From JANQIO01 sp043513815 (GTDB taxonomy: Bacteria; Pseudomonadota; Gammaproteobacteria; Pseudomonadales; Halieaceae): a stretch of DNA of 64,000 nt. The notes beneath the pieces are model-generated. The model was given only the letters and a program-made list of their open reading frames with translations, searched no databases and was not told the origin of the DNA. The position numbers and the translations under genes were made by a program. This document shows positions 34,417 through 43,905 of this stretch, in pieces (the stretch's first letter is position 1; each line of letters starts with the position of its first letter). Location: contig CP121313.1 of NCBI GenBank assembly GCA_043513815.1, forward strand, positions 124,001 to 188,000, given 5' to 3'.

Positions 34417-35565
34417 ATGACCGTTAACGAGCAACGCCTCACCCCCCTGATTATCCTGCTGTTGCTGGCCCTGCTGGTGCTGACCCTGGCCGGCTGGGTG
34501 CTCGACCGTGTCAACGACGAGGCCGCCGGCCCGGGCCAGGTGCTGGCGCCCGACGAGGTGATTCGCTGGAAGATGGTCACCACCTGGCCCAAAAACTTTC
34601 CCGGGCTGGGACTGGGCCCCGAGAACTTTGCTCGCCGGGTCAAGGACATGAGCGGTGGGCGTCTGCAAATCCAGGTCTACGGCGGCGGTGAAATCGTACC
34701 GCCCTTCGGCGTGTTTGATGCGGTATCCCAGGGCGTGGCCCAGATGGGCCACGGGGCGGGCTACTACTGGACCGGGAAAGTACCGTCAGCGGTCTTCTTT
34801 ACCGCCGTTCCTTTCGGGTTCACAGCCGATGAAGCCAGCGCCTGGATGCATTACGGTGGCGGCCTGGAGCTGTGGCGCAAGGCCTACGCGCCGTTCAACC
34901 TGATCCCCCTGGCTGGCGGCAACTCGGGTACGCAGATGGCCGGCTGGTTCAACAAGGAAATCAATTCCATTGAAGACCTGCAGGGCCTGAAGATGCGTAT
35001 CCCCGGGCTGGGCGGTGAGGTATTTACCCGCGCCGGCGGGGTGGCTGTCACCATGCCAGGGGGCGAACTTTACACTTCGCTGCAGACGGGGGTGATTGAC
35101 GCCACGGAATGGGTAGGGCCCTACAACGACCTGGCCATGGGGCTGCACGAAGTGGCCGAGTACTACTATTACCCGGGCTGGCAGGAGCCGGGCCCGGTGC
35201 TGGAGTTCATCGTCAACGCCGATGCCTTTGCTTCATTGCCAGCGGACCTGCAGGCGATTGTCGAAGGTGCTGCCCGGATCATCAACCAGGACATGCTGGA
35301 TGAGTACACAGCGCGCAACAATCGTGCGCTTCAGGAGCTGGTCAATGTGCACGGGGTAAAGCTGAGGCGGCTACCGGACGATGTAATTATCGCGCTGAAG
35401 CAGGCGGCCCGGGAAGCCGTGGAGGAATTGGCGGCCAGTGATCCCATGGCCGCCGAGGCCTATGCGTCTTTTTCCGAGTTCTACGAGGGTGTGAAGGCCT
35501 ACCATCGCATTTCGGAACAGGCCTATATCAACGCCCGGGACCTGGAGTCAGACCCCGGGCGCTAG
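34417..35565 (+). CDS. dctP: TRAP transporter substrate-binding protein (DctP family)
   Basis: This is a periplasmic receptor for a TRAP carboxylate transporter. The 382-residue protein has an N-terminal hydrophobic segment (about 9-29, LIILLLLALLVLTLAGWVLD) and then a DctP fold. The pattern KMVTTWPKNFPGLGLG, MRIPGLGGEVF and TEWVGPYND resembles the TakP-type subgroup that binds 2-oxo acids. The membrane subunits dctQ and dctM lie 3 kb away on the opposite strand, with two unrelated genes between. The actual substrate is unknown. Confidence 0.85.
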   Translation: MTVNEQRLTPLIILLLLALLVLTLAGWVLDRVNDEAAGPGQVLAPDEVIRWKMVTTWPKNFPGLGLGPENFARRVKDMSGGRLQIQVYGGGEIVPPFGVFDAVSQGVAQMGHGAGYYWTGKVPSAVFFTAVPFGFTADEASAWMHYGGGLELWRKAYAPFNLIPLAGGNSGTQMAGWFNKEINSIEDLQGLKMRIPGLGGEVFTRAGGVAVTMPGGELYTSLQTGVIDATEWVGPYNDLAMGLHEVAEYYYYPGWQEPGPVLEFIVNADAFASLPADLQAIVEGAARIINQDMLDEYTARNNRALQELVNVHGVKLRRLPDDVIIALKQAAREAVEELAASDPMAAEAYASFSEFYEGVKAYHRISEQAYINARDLESDPGR

Positions 35566-35574
35566 CTCGGGTGT

Positions 35575-36420
35575 TCACGGTTTAACGAACACCAGCGTCA
35601 TGCGCTCGGACTCGCCGATCGCCCGTGATGCCGCTTTCTCTTCATCGGTCTCCAGGCCCCGCAGGTTGGGCGGCAACTGCCAGACACCGCCGGCATGGCG
35701 CTTGCTGTCCAGCGGATTGCGGTTGAAGAAGCCCTCTGCCTCCAGCACGAAGCCGGCGCCGGTGGCCTTGGCGATGATGTAGTCCCGGCCCAGGTAGCCA
35801 ATGTTCCGTGACATCCAGTCCTGCTCCGGGTCCGCCATATGTTGCACGATACCGAGCTTGCCGCCAGGCTTGAGAATCTCGTAAAAGTGCGCAAACGCCG
35901 CGTCATCGATGCCGCGACTGCGCCACCCGTGTGCATTGCGGAAGGTCACTACCCGGTCCACGCTGTTGGGATCGGCGGCGCCGATCACCACAGTTTTGGC
36001 CTGCTCGTCGATCATCAACGAGCTGACTTCGACTTTGCCGTAGACGCGCTTGTTGGCGGCTAGCTTTTTCTCGAAGCCGGCGCGGGAGCGCGGCCGGTAG
36101 CTGGCCTGGGTGTCACTGCTGTCGTAGTGGGCGGCAATCAGCTTGCCGTCGTCGCGCAGGTAGGGCGCGAGAATTTCGGTATACCAACCACCGCCGGGCC
36201 AGATCTCGACCACCGTGTGGTCTGGCTGCACATCGAACAGGCTCAGGGTCTGCATCGGATTGCGATAGGGGTCTCGCTCCACGTAGTCCGCGGTGCGATG
36301 CTTGCCGGCGATGGCCTGGGCGAGCGCATCGTCATCGGCCTGGGCGGGCAGCACCAGCGACAGAGTGGTGGCCAGGGCGGCAAGTGCGCTCCTGCCAAAA
36401 GGGGACTGGGCAATATTCAT
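35575..36420 (-). CDS. Predicted exported methyltransferase-like protein
   Basis: This 281-residue protein has a class I SAM-methyltransferase-like domain: VVEIWPGGGWYTEIL (motif I, about residues 70-84) and LKPGGKLGIVQH. An N-terminal segment ending LPAQA (about residue 28) looks like a signal peptide, so it is predicted to be periplasmic, which is unusual for a SAM-dependent enzyme. Similar proteins are grouped as predicted methyltransferases (COG4798). It is the last gene of the dctQ-dctM-yciA-type leftward run and ends 9 bp from dctP. Substrate and cofactor use are unknown. Confidence 0.65.
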   Translation of the reverse strand: MNIAQSPFGRSALAALATTLSLVLPAQADDDALAQAIAGKHRTADYVERDPYRNPMQTLSLFDVQPDHTVVEIWPGGGWYTEILAPYLRDDGKLIAAHYDSSDTQASYRPRSRAGFEKKLAANKRVYGKVEVSSLMIDEQAKTVVIGAADPNSVDRVVTFRNAHGWRSRGIDDAAFAHFYEILKPGGKLGIVQHMADPEQDWMSRNIGYLGRDYIIAKATGAGFVLEAEGFFNRNPLDSKRHAGGVWQLPPNLRGLETDEEKAASRAIGESERMTLVFVKP

Positions 36421-36509
36421 TGAATCTCCTGTTAAAGCCTTAAAGGGAATGATTGGGATGCTGTAGAGGCCGGGCGACGCTCAACACGACTGCCCGTGCG
36501 TAAGGTCTG

Positions 36510-36911
36510 CTAGCTGCCGTTTTCCGGCACGGCGCGGGTGCGGCCGTTCTCATCAATGGAGACGAAGACAAATTCGCCTTCGGTGACCTTGATGGGCTCG
36601 CCGTCATGTTTGGAATCGATCCACACTTCCACCATGATGCGGATGGAGCTGCGGCCGATCTCCAGTATATCTGTATAGCAGCGCACCACAGCTCCGACGT
36701 GCACAGGCGTGAGGAAGGCCATGCCGTCAATAGCGACCGTGGCAACCCGCCCCTCGGCCACGTCTCCGGCGGCTATTCCGCCGGCAAGGTCCATTTGCGA
36801 GAGCAGCCAGCCGCCAAAAATATCACCGTTGGCGTTGGTATCCCGGGGCATGGCGACCGTCTGCAGTGCCAGTTCACCCTGGGGGAGCGGAGTGCTGTCT
36901 ATATCGTTCAT
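36510..36911 (-). CDS. yciA: Acyl-CoA thioesterase, YciA type
   Basis: This is a hotdog-fold acyl-CoA thioesterase of 133 residues. The signature NANGDIFGGWLLSQMDLAGG (about 26-45), with its active-site Asp, and VDGMAF-like and VTEGEFVFVSID segments match YciA. It lies between the TRAP large subunit gene (45 bp upstream) and the methyltransferase-like gene, and may be co-transcribed with them. Confidence 0.9.
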   Translation of the reverse strand: MNDIDSTPLPQGELALQTVAMPRDTNANGDIFGGWLLSQMDLAGGIAAGDVAEGRVATVAIDGMAFLTPVHVGAVVRCYTDILEIGRSSIRIMVEVWIDSKHDGEPIKVTEGEFVFVSIDENGRTRAVPENGS

Positions 36912-36956
36912 GCCAGTCCCGATAGCCTTGTTCGTCTGTTGTTGGGCGCTCTAGCG

Positions 36957-38333
36957 TCAGTGCCTGAAAACGCCCGGCAGCCAGGTCGCCAGGCCGGGCC
37001 AGGCCACGAGCAGGCCGAGCACGGCGAGCTGGATAAGTATAAAAGGAATCACTCCGCGGTAGATAGCACCGGTGGAGACACTGTCCGGCGCCACTCCTCG
37101 CAGGTAGAACAGGGCAAACCCGAACGGTGGCGTGAGAAACGAGGTCTGCAGGTTGATGGCGATCATGATACCCAGCCATACCGGGTCCAGACCCATGGCC
37201 AGTAGCACTGGCCCCACCACCGGCACGACAACAAACGTGATCTCGATGAAATCGAGAATAAACCCGAGCAGGAAAATCACCAGCATCACCACCAGGGTGG
37301 CGCCCATGACGCCACCCGGAATGCCCTCGAAATAGTGGCGGATCAGCTCTTCGCCGCCAAAGCCGCGAAATACCAGCGAGAACAGGGCGGCCCCAATCAG
37401 GATCATGAACACCATGCAGGTGACTTCCAGCGTACTGCGCGCCACTTCCTGCAGCCGTGCAAGATTCATCTCCCGCTTGGCAAAGGCCAGCATCAGGGCA
37501 CCAAAGCTGCCGACCCCGGCGGCCTCCGTGGGGGTGGCAGCGCCGCCCAGTATGGAGCCCAGCACTGTGGTAATCAGCAGCAACGGTGGCGCCAGGCCCT
37601 TGAGCAGGGCAGCGGCGGACACTGGCTCGACATCTTTTGCGGCCGGTGCGTGCTCCGGCTTGAAGCCGGTATACACGATCAGGTAGAGCATGTAGAGCGC
37701 CACCAGCAACAGCCCGGGCAACAGTGCACCGATAAACAGGTCTCCCACCGACACCGGCTGCGGGTTCAATACGTTCATGCGCAGCTGGGCCTGCTGGTAG
37801 GCGCTGGAGAGAATATCGCCCAGCAGTACCAGGGCAATGGAGGGAGGGATAATCTGGCCCAGCGTTCCCGTGGCGCAGATAGTGCCGGTGGCCAGCGCCG
37901 GGTGGTAGCCGCGCTTGAGCATGCTCGGGAGCGACAACAAACCCATGGTTACCACGGTGGCGCCGACAATGCCGGTGCTGGCGGCCAGCAGCGCACCCAC
38001 CAGCACCACAGAAATGCCGAGCCCACCGCGCACCCGCGCAAACAGCCGTGCCATGTTGTCCAGCAGTTCCTCTGCCACCCGGGACTTTTCCAGGGTCACG
38101 CCCATCATGATGAACAGCGGTACGGCGATCAGGGTGATATTGCCGATGGTGCCGAACAGCCGGCCTGGCAGGGCGGTGAGGAAGCTGGGATCAAAATTGC
38201 CGACAAGAATGCCGCCGGCGGCGAACAGCAGTGCGGTGCCGGCCAGGGTAAAAGCCACTGGATAGCCGAGCATCAACGCCAGGCAGACACAGGCGAACAG
38301 CCACAGGGAGGTGGTGTCGGCGGCCGCGGTCAC
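36957..38333 (-). CDS. dctM: TRAP transporter large permease subunit (DctM)
   Basis: The 458-residue membrane protein with about 12 hydrophobic segments is the transport subunit of a tripartite ATP-independent periplasmic transporter. Family patterns include VPLFIMMGVTLEKS, GATVVTMGLLSLPSMLKRGY, GTLGQIIPPSIALVLLG and LTPPFGFALFYLRGVAP. It overlaps dctQ by 4 bp, giving translational coupling. The likely binding protein is DctP at 34417 on the opposite strand. Confidence 0.93.
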   Translation of the reverse strand: MTAAADTTSLWLFACVCLALMLGYPVAFTLAGTALLFAAGGILVGNFDPSFLTALPGRLFGTIGNITLIAVPLFIMMGVTLEKSRVAEELLDNMARLFARVRGGLGISVVLVGALLAASTGIVGATVVTMGLLSLPSMLKRGYHPALATGTICATGTLGQIIPPSIALVLLGDILSSAYQQAQLRMNVLNPQPVSVGDLFIGALLPGLLLVALYMLYLIVYTGFKPEHAPAAKDVEPVSAAALLKGLAPPLLLITTVLGSILGGAATPTEAAGVGSFGALMLAFAKREMNLARLQEVARSTLEVTCMVFMILIGAALFSLVFRGFGGEELIRHYFEGIPGGVMGATLVVMLVIFLLGFILDFIEITFVVVPVVGPVLLAMGLDPVWLGIMIAINLQTSFLTPPFGFALFYLRGVAPDSVSTGAIYRGVIPFILIQLAVLGLLVAWPGLATWLPGVFRH

Positions 38334-38839
38334 TCCTCGCCCACCAGCACCAGTGCATTGCGGGCCAGCTCTGCCAGCCCCTGCAATAGCAGGCTCAGCG
38401 CCATCAGCGGTATCAGCGACTTGAGCAGGAACACACCGTGGATGCCGCCGGGATCCTGGGAGCCCTCAAGAACGCGCCAGGCCTCGGTGACGAACGGCCA
38501 GCTCATAGCGCCCACAAACACACTGAAGGGCAGCAGGAACAGGATCGTACCAACGCTGTTGACCCAGGCCTGGCCGCGCCGACTGAAGCGGCGATAGAAA
38601 ATATCCACACGCACATGGGCATCGCGCTTGAGTGTGTAGGCCACCCCGAGCATGAACACCAGCCCGTGCAGGTAGGTGCTGGACTCCTGCAGGGCGATAG
38701 AACCGCTGCCGAGACCGTAGCGCAGTATCACCACCAGGCAGACCGACAGGGCCAGCGCCAGGCACAGCCAGGCGAGCCAACGCCCGGACAGCTCGGTAAA
38801 ATGATCCACAGTGCGTATAAAACGTTGCAGCGTCTGCAT
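38330..38839 (-). CDS. dctQ: TRAP transporter small permease subunit (DctQ)
   Basis: The small membrane subunit of the TRAP transporter has 169 residues with four predicted membrane segments (about 18-35, 47-62, 88-108, 135-155). The EXSSTYLHGLVFMLGVAYTL-type segment near residue 52 is characteristic. It is the first gene of the leftward dctQ-dctM run and is divergent from yaaA. Confidence 0.88.
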   Translation of the reverse strand: MQTLQRFIRTVDHFTELSGRWLAWLCLALALSVCLVVILRYGLGSGSIALQESSTYLHGLVFMLGVAYTLKRDAHVRVDIFYRRFSRRGQAWVNSVGTILFLLPFSVFVGAMSWPFVTEAWRVLEGSQDPGGIHGVFLLKSLIPLMALSLLLQGLAELARNALVLVGEE

Positions 38840-38980
38840 CAGGTAGTCAGCCCCGGCTGGTTTTTATAGCTGTCCGGCGTATGATTCGGCGCAGTATAGC
38901 CGCGCCGGAGATGCGGCGGCTAGGCTGCGGGCCGCGTGAGCGCTGCGCCTGCCACAGGAAAGCTTACAGGAACGGAGAAC

Positions 38981-39754
38981 ATGCTGATTGTATTGTCACC
39001 GGCGAAAACGCTGGACTATGAAACCCCACCGCAAACCCGCAAGGCGACCCAGCCTGCCCTGCTGGAGCGATCCGCCGAGCTGGTGGAAGATGCCCGCAAG
39101 CTGTCGCCGGACGCGATCGGCGACTTGATGGGTGTCAGTGACAAGCTCGCCGCGCTGAATCATGAGCGCTTCATGAACTGGGGCGGGCCTTTCACCCTGG
39201 ACAATGCCAAGCAGTCGGTACTGGCCTTCAAGGGTGACGTCTATACCGGTCTCGATGCGGACACCATGAAGGTCGCGGACCTGGATTATGCCCAGAAGCA
39301 CCTGCGCATTCTCTCAGGTCTTTACGGCATCCTGCGACCGCTGGACCTGATGCAGCCCTATCGGCTGGAGATGGGGCTGAAGTTTGAAAATCGCGGGGGT
39401 CGCAACCTGTATGAGTTCTGGGGCGACGACATCACCGTTTTGCTCAACCGCCAGCTGAAGTCCCTGAACAGCGACGTGCTGGTCAACCTCGCCTCCAACG
39501 AGTACTTCAAGTCCGTGCGCCCCGGTGAATTGAACGCCGACGTTATTACCCCGGTCTTCAAGGACAGGAAGAACGGCAAGTACAAGGTCATCAGCTTCTT
39601 TGCCAAGAAGGCCCGCGGCCAGATGGCCCGCTACGCCATCGACAAGCGGCTGGAAAAAGCCGGCGACCTGAAGAAATTCCGGGGCGATGGTTACCGCTAT
39701 AATGCGAGTGAATCCACCGCGCGCGAATGGGTGTTTACTCGCGAAGAGGCCTGA
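38981..39754 (+). CDS. yaaA: Peroxide stress protein YaaA
   Basis: YaaA limits intracellular iron and protects DNA under peroxide stress. The 257-residue protein starts MLIVLSPAKTLDYETP and includes FNWGGPF-like and ILSGLYGILRPLDLMQPYRLE segments, both family hallmarks. ATG at 38981 was chosen over an in-frame start 45 bp upstream, because it matches the conserved N-terminus. Its stop overlaps the start of the monooxygenase gene (TGATGG). Confidence 0.95.
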   Translation: MLIVLSPAKTLDYETPPQTRKATQPALLERSAELVEDARKLSPDAIGDLMGVSDKLAALNHERFMNWGGPFTLDNAKQSVLAFKGDVYTGLDADTMKVADLDYAQKHLRILSGLYGILRPLDLMQPYRLEMGLKFENRGGRNLYEFWGDDITVLLNRQLKSLNSDVLVNLASNEYFKSVRPGELNADVITPVFKDRKNGKYKVISFFAKKARGQMARYAIDKRLEKAGDLKKFRGDGYRYNASESTAREWVFTREEA

Positions 39755-41211
39755 TGGAGCATTTTTCGGTCATTATCCTCGGTGCCGGGATGTCCGGCAT
39801 CTGCATGGGCATCAAGCTGCGCGATGCCGGAATTACCGATTTCCTGATTCTCGAAAAGCGCGAAGCCGCCGGCGGCACCTGGCACGACAATACCTATCCC
39901 GGCGCCTGCTGCGACGTCGCCTCGCACCTCTACAGCTTCTCCTTTGAACCGAAACCCGACTGGTCCCGGGCCTATGCGCCGCAGCCGGAAATACAGGCCT
40001 ATTTCGAACACTGTATCGACAAATACCAGTTGCGGGACGCCATTCGCTACCAGGTGCAGGTGGTGAGCGCGGAACTCGATGAGGCCCGGGGCGAGTGGCA
40101 GCTGCAGCTGGCCAGTGGTGAGCGACTGGCCTGCCGCTTCCTGGTCAGCGGCCTGGGTCAGCTCAATCGCCCCAATACGCCGGAGTTTCCCGGGCGTGAC
40201 AGTTTCCAGGGGGCCAGCTTCCATTCGGCGCGCTGGGACCATTCGGTGGATTTGGCCGGCAAGCGGGTGGCGGTTATAGGCAATGCAGCCAGCGCCATCC
40301 AGTTTATCCCGCCGGTGGCGCGGGAAGCTGCACAGCTTTTCGTTTACCAACGCAGCGCCAACTACATCGTGCCGCGCAACGACCGCGCCTATGGCGAGCA
40401 GGAAATTGAGCGCTACCGACGTTTTCCCGGACTGCAGAAACTCTCAAGGCTGGCCTGGTACCTGCGCCAGGAGCTGATTTTCTTCGGGGCAATGTTGCCG
40501 GTCTCCCTGCGGCACCGACTGGTGAACTGGATTGCTCGGCGCTACCTCGAACAGGAGATCAGCGACCCGACCCTACGCCAGGTGCTGACCCCGGACTATC
40601 CGCTGGGCTGCAAGCGTATCCTGGTCTCTGACGATTACTACCAGGCACTGGCAGCGGGCGACGTTGATATTGTCACCTCCGCCATCCAGGGTATCGGCCC
40701 GGAGGGCGTGATCACCGAGGATGGCGTAGAACGCCCGGTGGATGTGATTATCTATGGCACCGGCTTCAAGGCCACCGAGTTCCTGGCTCCCCTGCAGATT
40801 CGCGGGCGTGACAGCCAGCGGCTGGCGGATTGCTGGCAGGATGGCGCCTGGGCGCACCGCGGCGTGGCGGTGCCGGGCTTTCCCAACCTGTTCATGCTGT
40901 ACGGGCCCAACACCAACCTGGGACACAACTCGATCATCTATATGGTGGAGGCCCAGGTGCAGTATGTGGTGCGCTGTATCGACAAAATGCTGGCCCATGA
41001 CATCCGCCTGCTGGATGCCAACCGGGATGTCGCGGCGCGCTATAACGAACAGCTTCAGGAAGACCTGGCCAACACGGTATGGGGCGGCGAGTGCGGCAGC
41101 TGGTACAAGAACGACAGCGGCAAGATCACCAATAACTGGCCCCACAGCTCCCTGCGTTTTCACTTCAGCATGCAGCGCCCGGACTTCTCCGAATATGACA
41201 TGAGTGCCTGA
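39754..41211 (+). CDS. Flavin-containing monooxygenase, Baeyer-Villiger type
   Basis: The 485-residue FAD/NADPH enzyme has an N-terminal GAGMSG dinucleotide motif near residue 11, GGTW, the Baeyer-Villiger fingerprint F-x-G-x3-H-x3-W-D seen as FQGASFHSARWD (about 159-170), and the NADPH motif VIGNAASA. Such enzymes oxidise ketones or heteroatoms using O2. The substrate is unknown. The gene overlaps yaaA by one base, and a DUF938 gene follows 9 bp later, so the three may form an operon. Confidence 0.85.
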   Translation: MEHFSVIILGAGMSGICMGIKLRDAGITDFLILEKREAAGGTWHDNTYPGACCDVASHLYSFSFEPKPDWSRAYAPQPEIQAYFEHCIDKYQLRDAIRYQVQVVSAELDEARGEWQLQLASGERLACRFLVSGLGQLNRPNTPEFPGRDSFQGASFHSARWDHSVDLAGKRVAVIGNAASAIQFIPPVAREAAQLFVYQRSANYIVPRNDRAYGEQEIERYRRFPGLQKLSRLAWYLRQELIFFGAMLPVSLRHRLVNWIARRYLEQEISDPTLRQVLTPDYPLGCKRILVSDDYYQALAAGDVDIVTSAIQGIGPEGVITEDGVERPVDVIIYGTGFKATEFLAPLQIRGRDSQRLADCWQDGAWAHRGVAVPGFPNLFMLYGPNTNLGHNSIIYMVEAQVQYVVRCIDKMLAHDIRLLDANRDVAARYNEQLQEDLANTVWGGECGSWYKNDSGKITNNWPHSSLRFHFSMQRPDFSEYDMSA

Positions 41212-41220
41212 CGGCCCGAC

Positions 41221-41817
41221 ATGCGTCCATTCTCACAGGCCTGTGAAAACAACAAGCTGCCGATTCTGGAGGTGCTGCGGCGACATCTCGCTGACGTCGA
41301 CGCGTTGCTGGAGCTCGCCAGCGGCACCGGACAACACGCGCGCTTTTTTGCTGAGCAGTTGCCGCATATAAGCTGGCAGCCCAGCGACCTGCCCGATCAC
41401 CTGGCGGGCATCGAGAGCTGGCGGGAAGACTACCGGGGCGACAATCTATTGCCGCCGCACGCTCTGGACGTGACCTGGAAAGACTGGGGGATAGCGATAC
41501 CCGCCGCCCTGTTCACCGCCAACAGCCTGCATATCATGCCCTGGTCGGCGGCAGAGGCCCTGTTCCAACACCTGGGTGCCCACGCGCCAGCGTCTAACCG
41601 CTTGCTGGTTTACGGACCTTTCAACTATGGCGGGTGCTACACCAGCGACAGCAATGCCCGCTTTGACCAGTGGCTGGCAGAGCAGTACCCGGGTGGGGGA
41701 ATCCGCGATTTTGAAACGGTTGACCGCTGTGCCGCTGAGGCCGGGTACCGGCTGCTGGAAGATGTGGCCATGCCCGCCAACAACCGCCTGCTGGTGTGGC
41801 AGAAATCAGTTGCCTGA
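41221..41817 (+). CDS. DUF938 domain protein (methyltransferase-like)
   Basis: This 198-residue protein matches the DUF938 family: FSQACENNKLPILEVL at the N-terminus and LLELASGTGQHARFFA, a SAM-binding motif I pattern, near residue 40. Family members are predicted SAM-dependent methyltransferases of unknown substrate. Its 3' end overlaps the convergent acetyltransferase-type gene by 12 bp. Confidence 0.85.
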   Translation: MRPFSQACENNKLPILEVLRRHLADVDALLELASGTGQHARFFAEQLPHISWQPSDLPDHLAGIESWREDYRGDNLLPPHALDVTWKDWGIAIPAALFTANSLHIMPWSAAEALFQHLGAHAPASNRLLVYGPFNYGGCYTSDSNARFDQWLAEQYPGGGIRDFETVDRCAAEAGYRLLEDVAMPANNRLLVWQKSVA

Positions 41818-42984
41818 CTTGTCCGGCTGAGGGGTTTCCTGCTTGAACGGCAGGTAAGTGGATGCATCGCGGATGTAGGCGTCGATATGATCTTCCTCAC
41901 GACGCGTGAAATCGTCGATGGCCTGGGCGAAGGCCGGGTCGGCTATCCAGTGTGCGGAGACCGTGGCAATGGGGGTGAAGCCGCGCTGGATCTTGTGTTC
42001 ACCCTGGGCGCCGGGATCAAAGCGGCTGAGTCCCTCCCGGATGCAGTACTCGATACCCTGGTAGTAGCAGGCTTCAAAGTGCAGGCAGTCCAGTTCCCGC
42101 ACTGAGCCCCAGTAGCGACCGTACAATGTGTCACTGGATCGCAGGCACAGCGAGCCGGCCACCGCTTCGCCGTCGAGACTGGCCCGCACCATCACACAAT
42201 GCTCCGGCAGGGTCTCACCCAGCTGGGTAAAGAACGCCCGGTTCAGGTAGCCGCCATGACCGCTGCGCTTGGCGTAGGTCATCTGGTAGAAGCGGTAGAA
42301 CTCGTCCCAGTCACGTTCGCTGATCTCATTGCCCTGCAGGGTGTCCAGCCGGATGCCCTGCTCCTCGACCCGGCGGCGCTCCCGCTTGAGTGACTTGCGT
42401 TTGCGGCTGTTGAAGGTGGCGAGAAAGTCGTCAAAAGAGCCATAACCCTGGTTGAACCAGTGGAACTGGCTGCCGCGGCGCAGGCTCATGCCCTGGGACT
42501 CCAGCTGTGCAGCCTCCTCATCGCCGGGGAACAGCACGTGCCAGGAGGACATCTCTTGCTGGTTGGCCAACTGCTGTGCGGCAGCCAGCAGGGCGGCCCG
42601 ACACGGGGTCGGGTCTTCGCCGGCTGCCACGCACAATCGCGGGCCAGTGGCCGGGGTAAATGGCACCGCCGTCAACAGCTTGGGATAGTAGTGGCGACCG
42701 TGGCGCTGGTAGGCGTCCGCCCAGCTCCAGTCGAAAACGTACTCGCCGTAGGAGTGGGACTTGAGGTACAGGGGCATCAACGCAATCAGCTTGTCGCCCC
42801 GGTAAAGTACCGCATGGTAGGGCTGCCAGCCGCTGTCGGCATCGGTACAACCGCTGGACTCCAGGGCGGAAAGAAACTCGTGGCGCAGGAACGGGTAGTC
42901 GGTGCCCGCGACGGCGTTCCAGGCCTCCGCATCCATCGCTGTCAGTGAGGGCAGGAAGCGTGCTTCCAGGTTGGCGAGGCTCAC
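41806..42984 (-). CDS. GNAT-fold N-acetyltransferase-like protein (COG3146 / DUF482 family)
   Basis: The 392-residue protein belongs to the large GNAT-like family found in proteobacteria (COG3146). Recognisable parts are YPFLRHEFLSALESSG, FDWSWADAYQRHGRHYYPKLL and the C-terminal DRFDPGAQGEHK-like SRFDPGAQGEHKIQRGF. It resembles the peptidoglycan-bridge aminoacyl transferase fold. Its start overlaps ubiA by 4 bp, so it is in the ubiC-ubiA operon, but no link to ubiquinone is known. Confidence 0.8.
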   Translation of the reverse strand: MSLANLEARFLPSLTAMDAEAWNAVAGTDYPFLRHEFLSALESSGCTDADSGWQPYHAVLYRGDKLIALMPLYLKSHSYGEYVFDWSWADAYQRHGRHYYPKLLTAVPFTPATGPRLCVAAGEDPTPCRAALLAAAQQLANQQEMSSWHVLFPGDEEAAQLESQGMSLRRGSQFHWFNQGYGSFDDFLATFNSRKRKSLKRERRRVEEQGIRLDTLQGNEISERDWDEFYRFYQMTYAKRSGHGGYLNRAFFTQLGETLPEHCVMVRASLDGEAVAGSLCLRSSDTLYGRYWGSVRELDCLHFEACYYQGIEYCIREGLSRFDPGAQGEHKIQRGFTPIATVSAHWIADPAFAQAIDDFTRREEDHIDAYIRDASTYLPFKQETPQPDKSGN

Positions 42985-43859
42985 TGGGCCGCGCCGCGGC
43001 TCCAGGCGTCCAGCACCACGCCGGCAAACACCACCGCACCCACCCAGTTGTTGTTTAGAAAGGCGCGGAAGCAGCCGGCCGTGTGCCGGTCGCGGATCAG
43101 CCTCTGCTGATAAACGAACAGGCCGCTGGCCGCCAGCAGCGACAGGAAATAGATCCAGCCCAGCTCAAAGCGCTGCCCCACCAACACCAGGGCGATGATG
43201 GTGAGCGCCTGCAAGGCGGCGATGACGTGGCGGTCCATCTCGCCGAACAGGATAGCTGTCGATTTGATGCCAACCTTGAGGTCGTCTTCGCGGTCCACCA
43301 TGGCGTACTCCGTATCATAGGCCACCGTCCAGAACAGGTTGGCGACAAACACCAGCCACAGGGCTGGCGGCAGTGCATTTGATACGGCGGCAAACGCCAT
43401 CGGGATGCCCCAGGAAAAAGCCGCCCCCAGCACCAGCTGCGGCAGGTGGGTGTGGCGCTTCATGAACGGGTAACAGGCGGCGAGGGCGACCCCGGCGAAG
43501 GACAGCAGAATGGTCAGGGTGTTGGTGAACAGTACCAGGATGAAGGCCGCCAAAGACAGGCTGGCAGCCAATACCAGTGCTTCTTTGGGGGCTATGACGC
43601 CGGTCACCAGTGGGCGCTCCCGGGTGCGCTCCACGGCGCCGTCGAAATTACGGTCGGCAAGATCATTCACGGCGCAACCGGCGCTGCGCATCAGTAGCGT
43701 TCCGAGGGAGAAGATCAGCAGCAGCTTGAGGGGCGGTACGCCCCCGGCGGCCAGCCACAGGGCCCACAGGGTCGGCCACAACAGCAACAGGGTGCCGATG
43801 GGCCGGTCCAGGCGGACCAGCTGCAGATAAGCCGTGAATCGGGATGTGGCGGTGGACAT
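42981..43859 (-). CDS. ubiA: 4-hydroxybenzoate octaprenyltransferase
   Basis: UbiA is an integral membrane prenyltransferase that attaches the polyprenyl tail to 4-hydroxybenzoate in ubiquinone synthesis. The 292-residue protein has the two Asp-rich motifs NDLADRNFD and YDTEYAMVDREDD, and about eight membrane segments. It lies 46 bp downstream of ubiC, which makes its substrate. Confidence 0.96.
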   Translation of the reverse strand: MSTATSRFTAYLQLVRLDRPIGTLLLLWPTLWALWLAAGGVPPLKLLLIFSLGTLLMRSAGCAVNDLADRNFDGAVERTRERPLVTGVIAPKEALVLAASLSLAAFILVLFTNTLTILLSFAGVALAACYPFMKRHTHLPQLVLGAAFSWGIPMAFAAVSNALPPALWLVFVANLFWTVAYDTEYAMVDREDDLKVGIKSTAILFGEMDRHVIAALQALTIIALVLVGQRFELGWIYFLSLLAASGLFVYQQRLIRDRHTAGCFRAFLNNNWVGAVVFAGVVLDAWSRGAAQ

Positions 43860-43905
43860 GGGAACCAGCGAACGAACGATAGCCGTCTATTATGACGGGT
43901 CTGTG

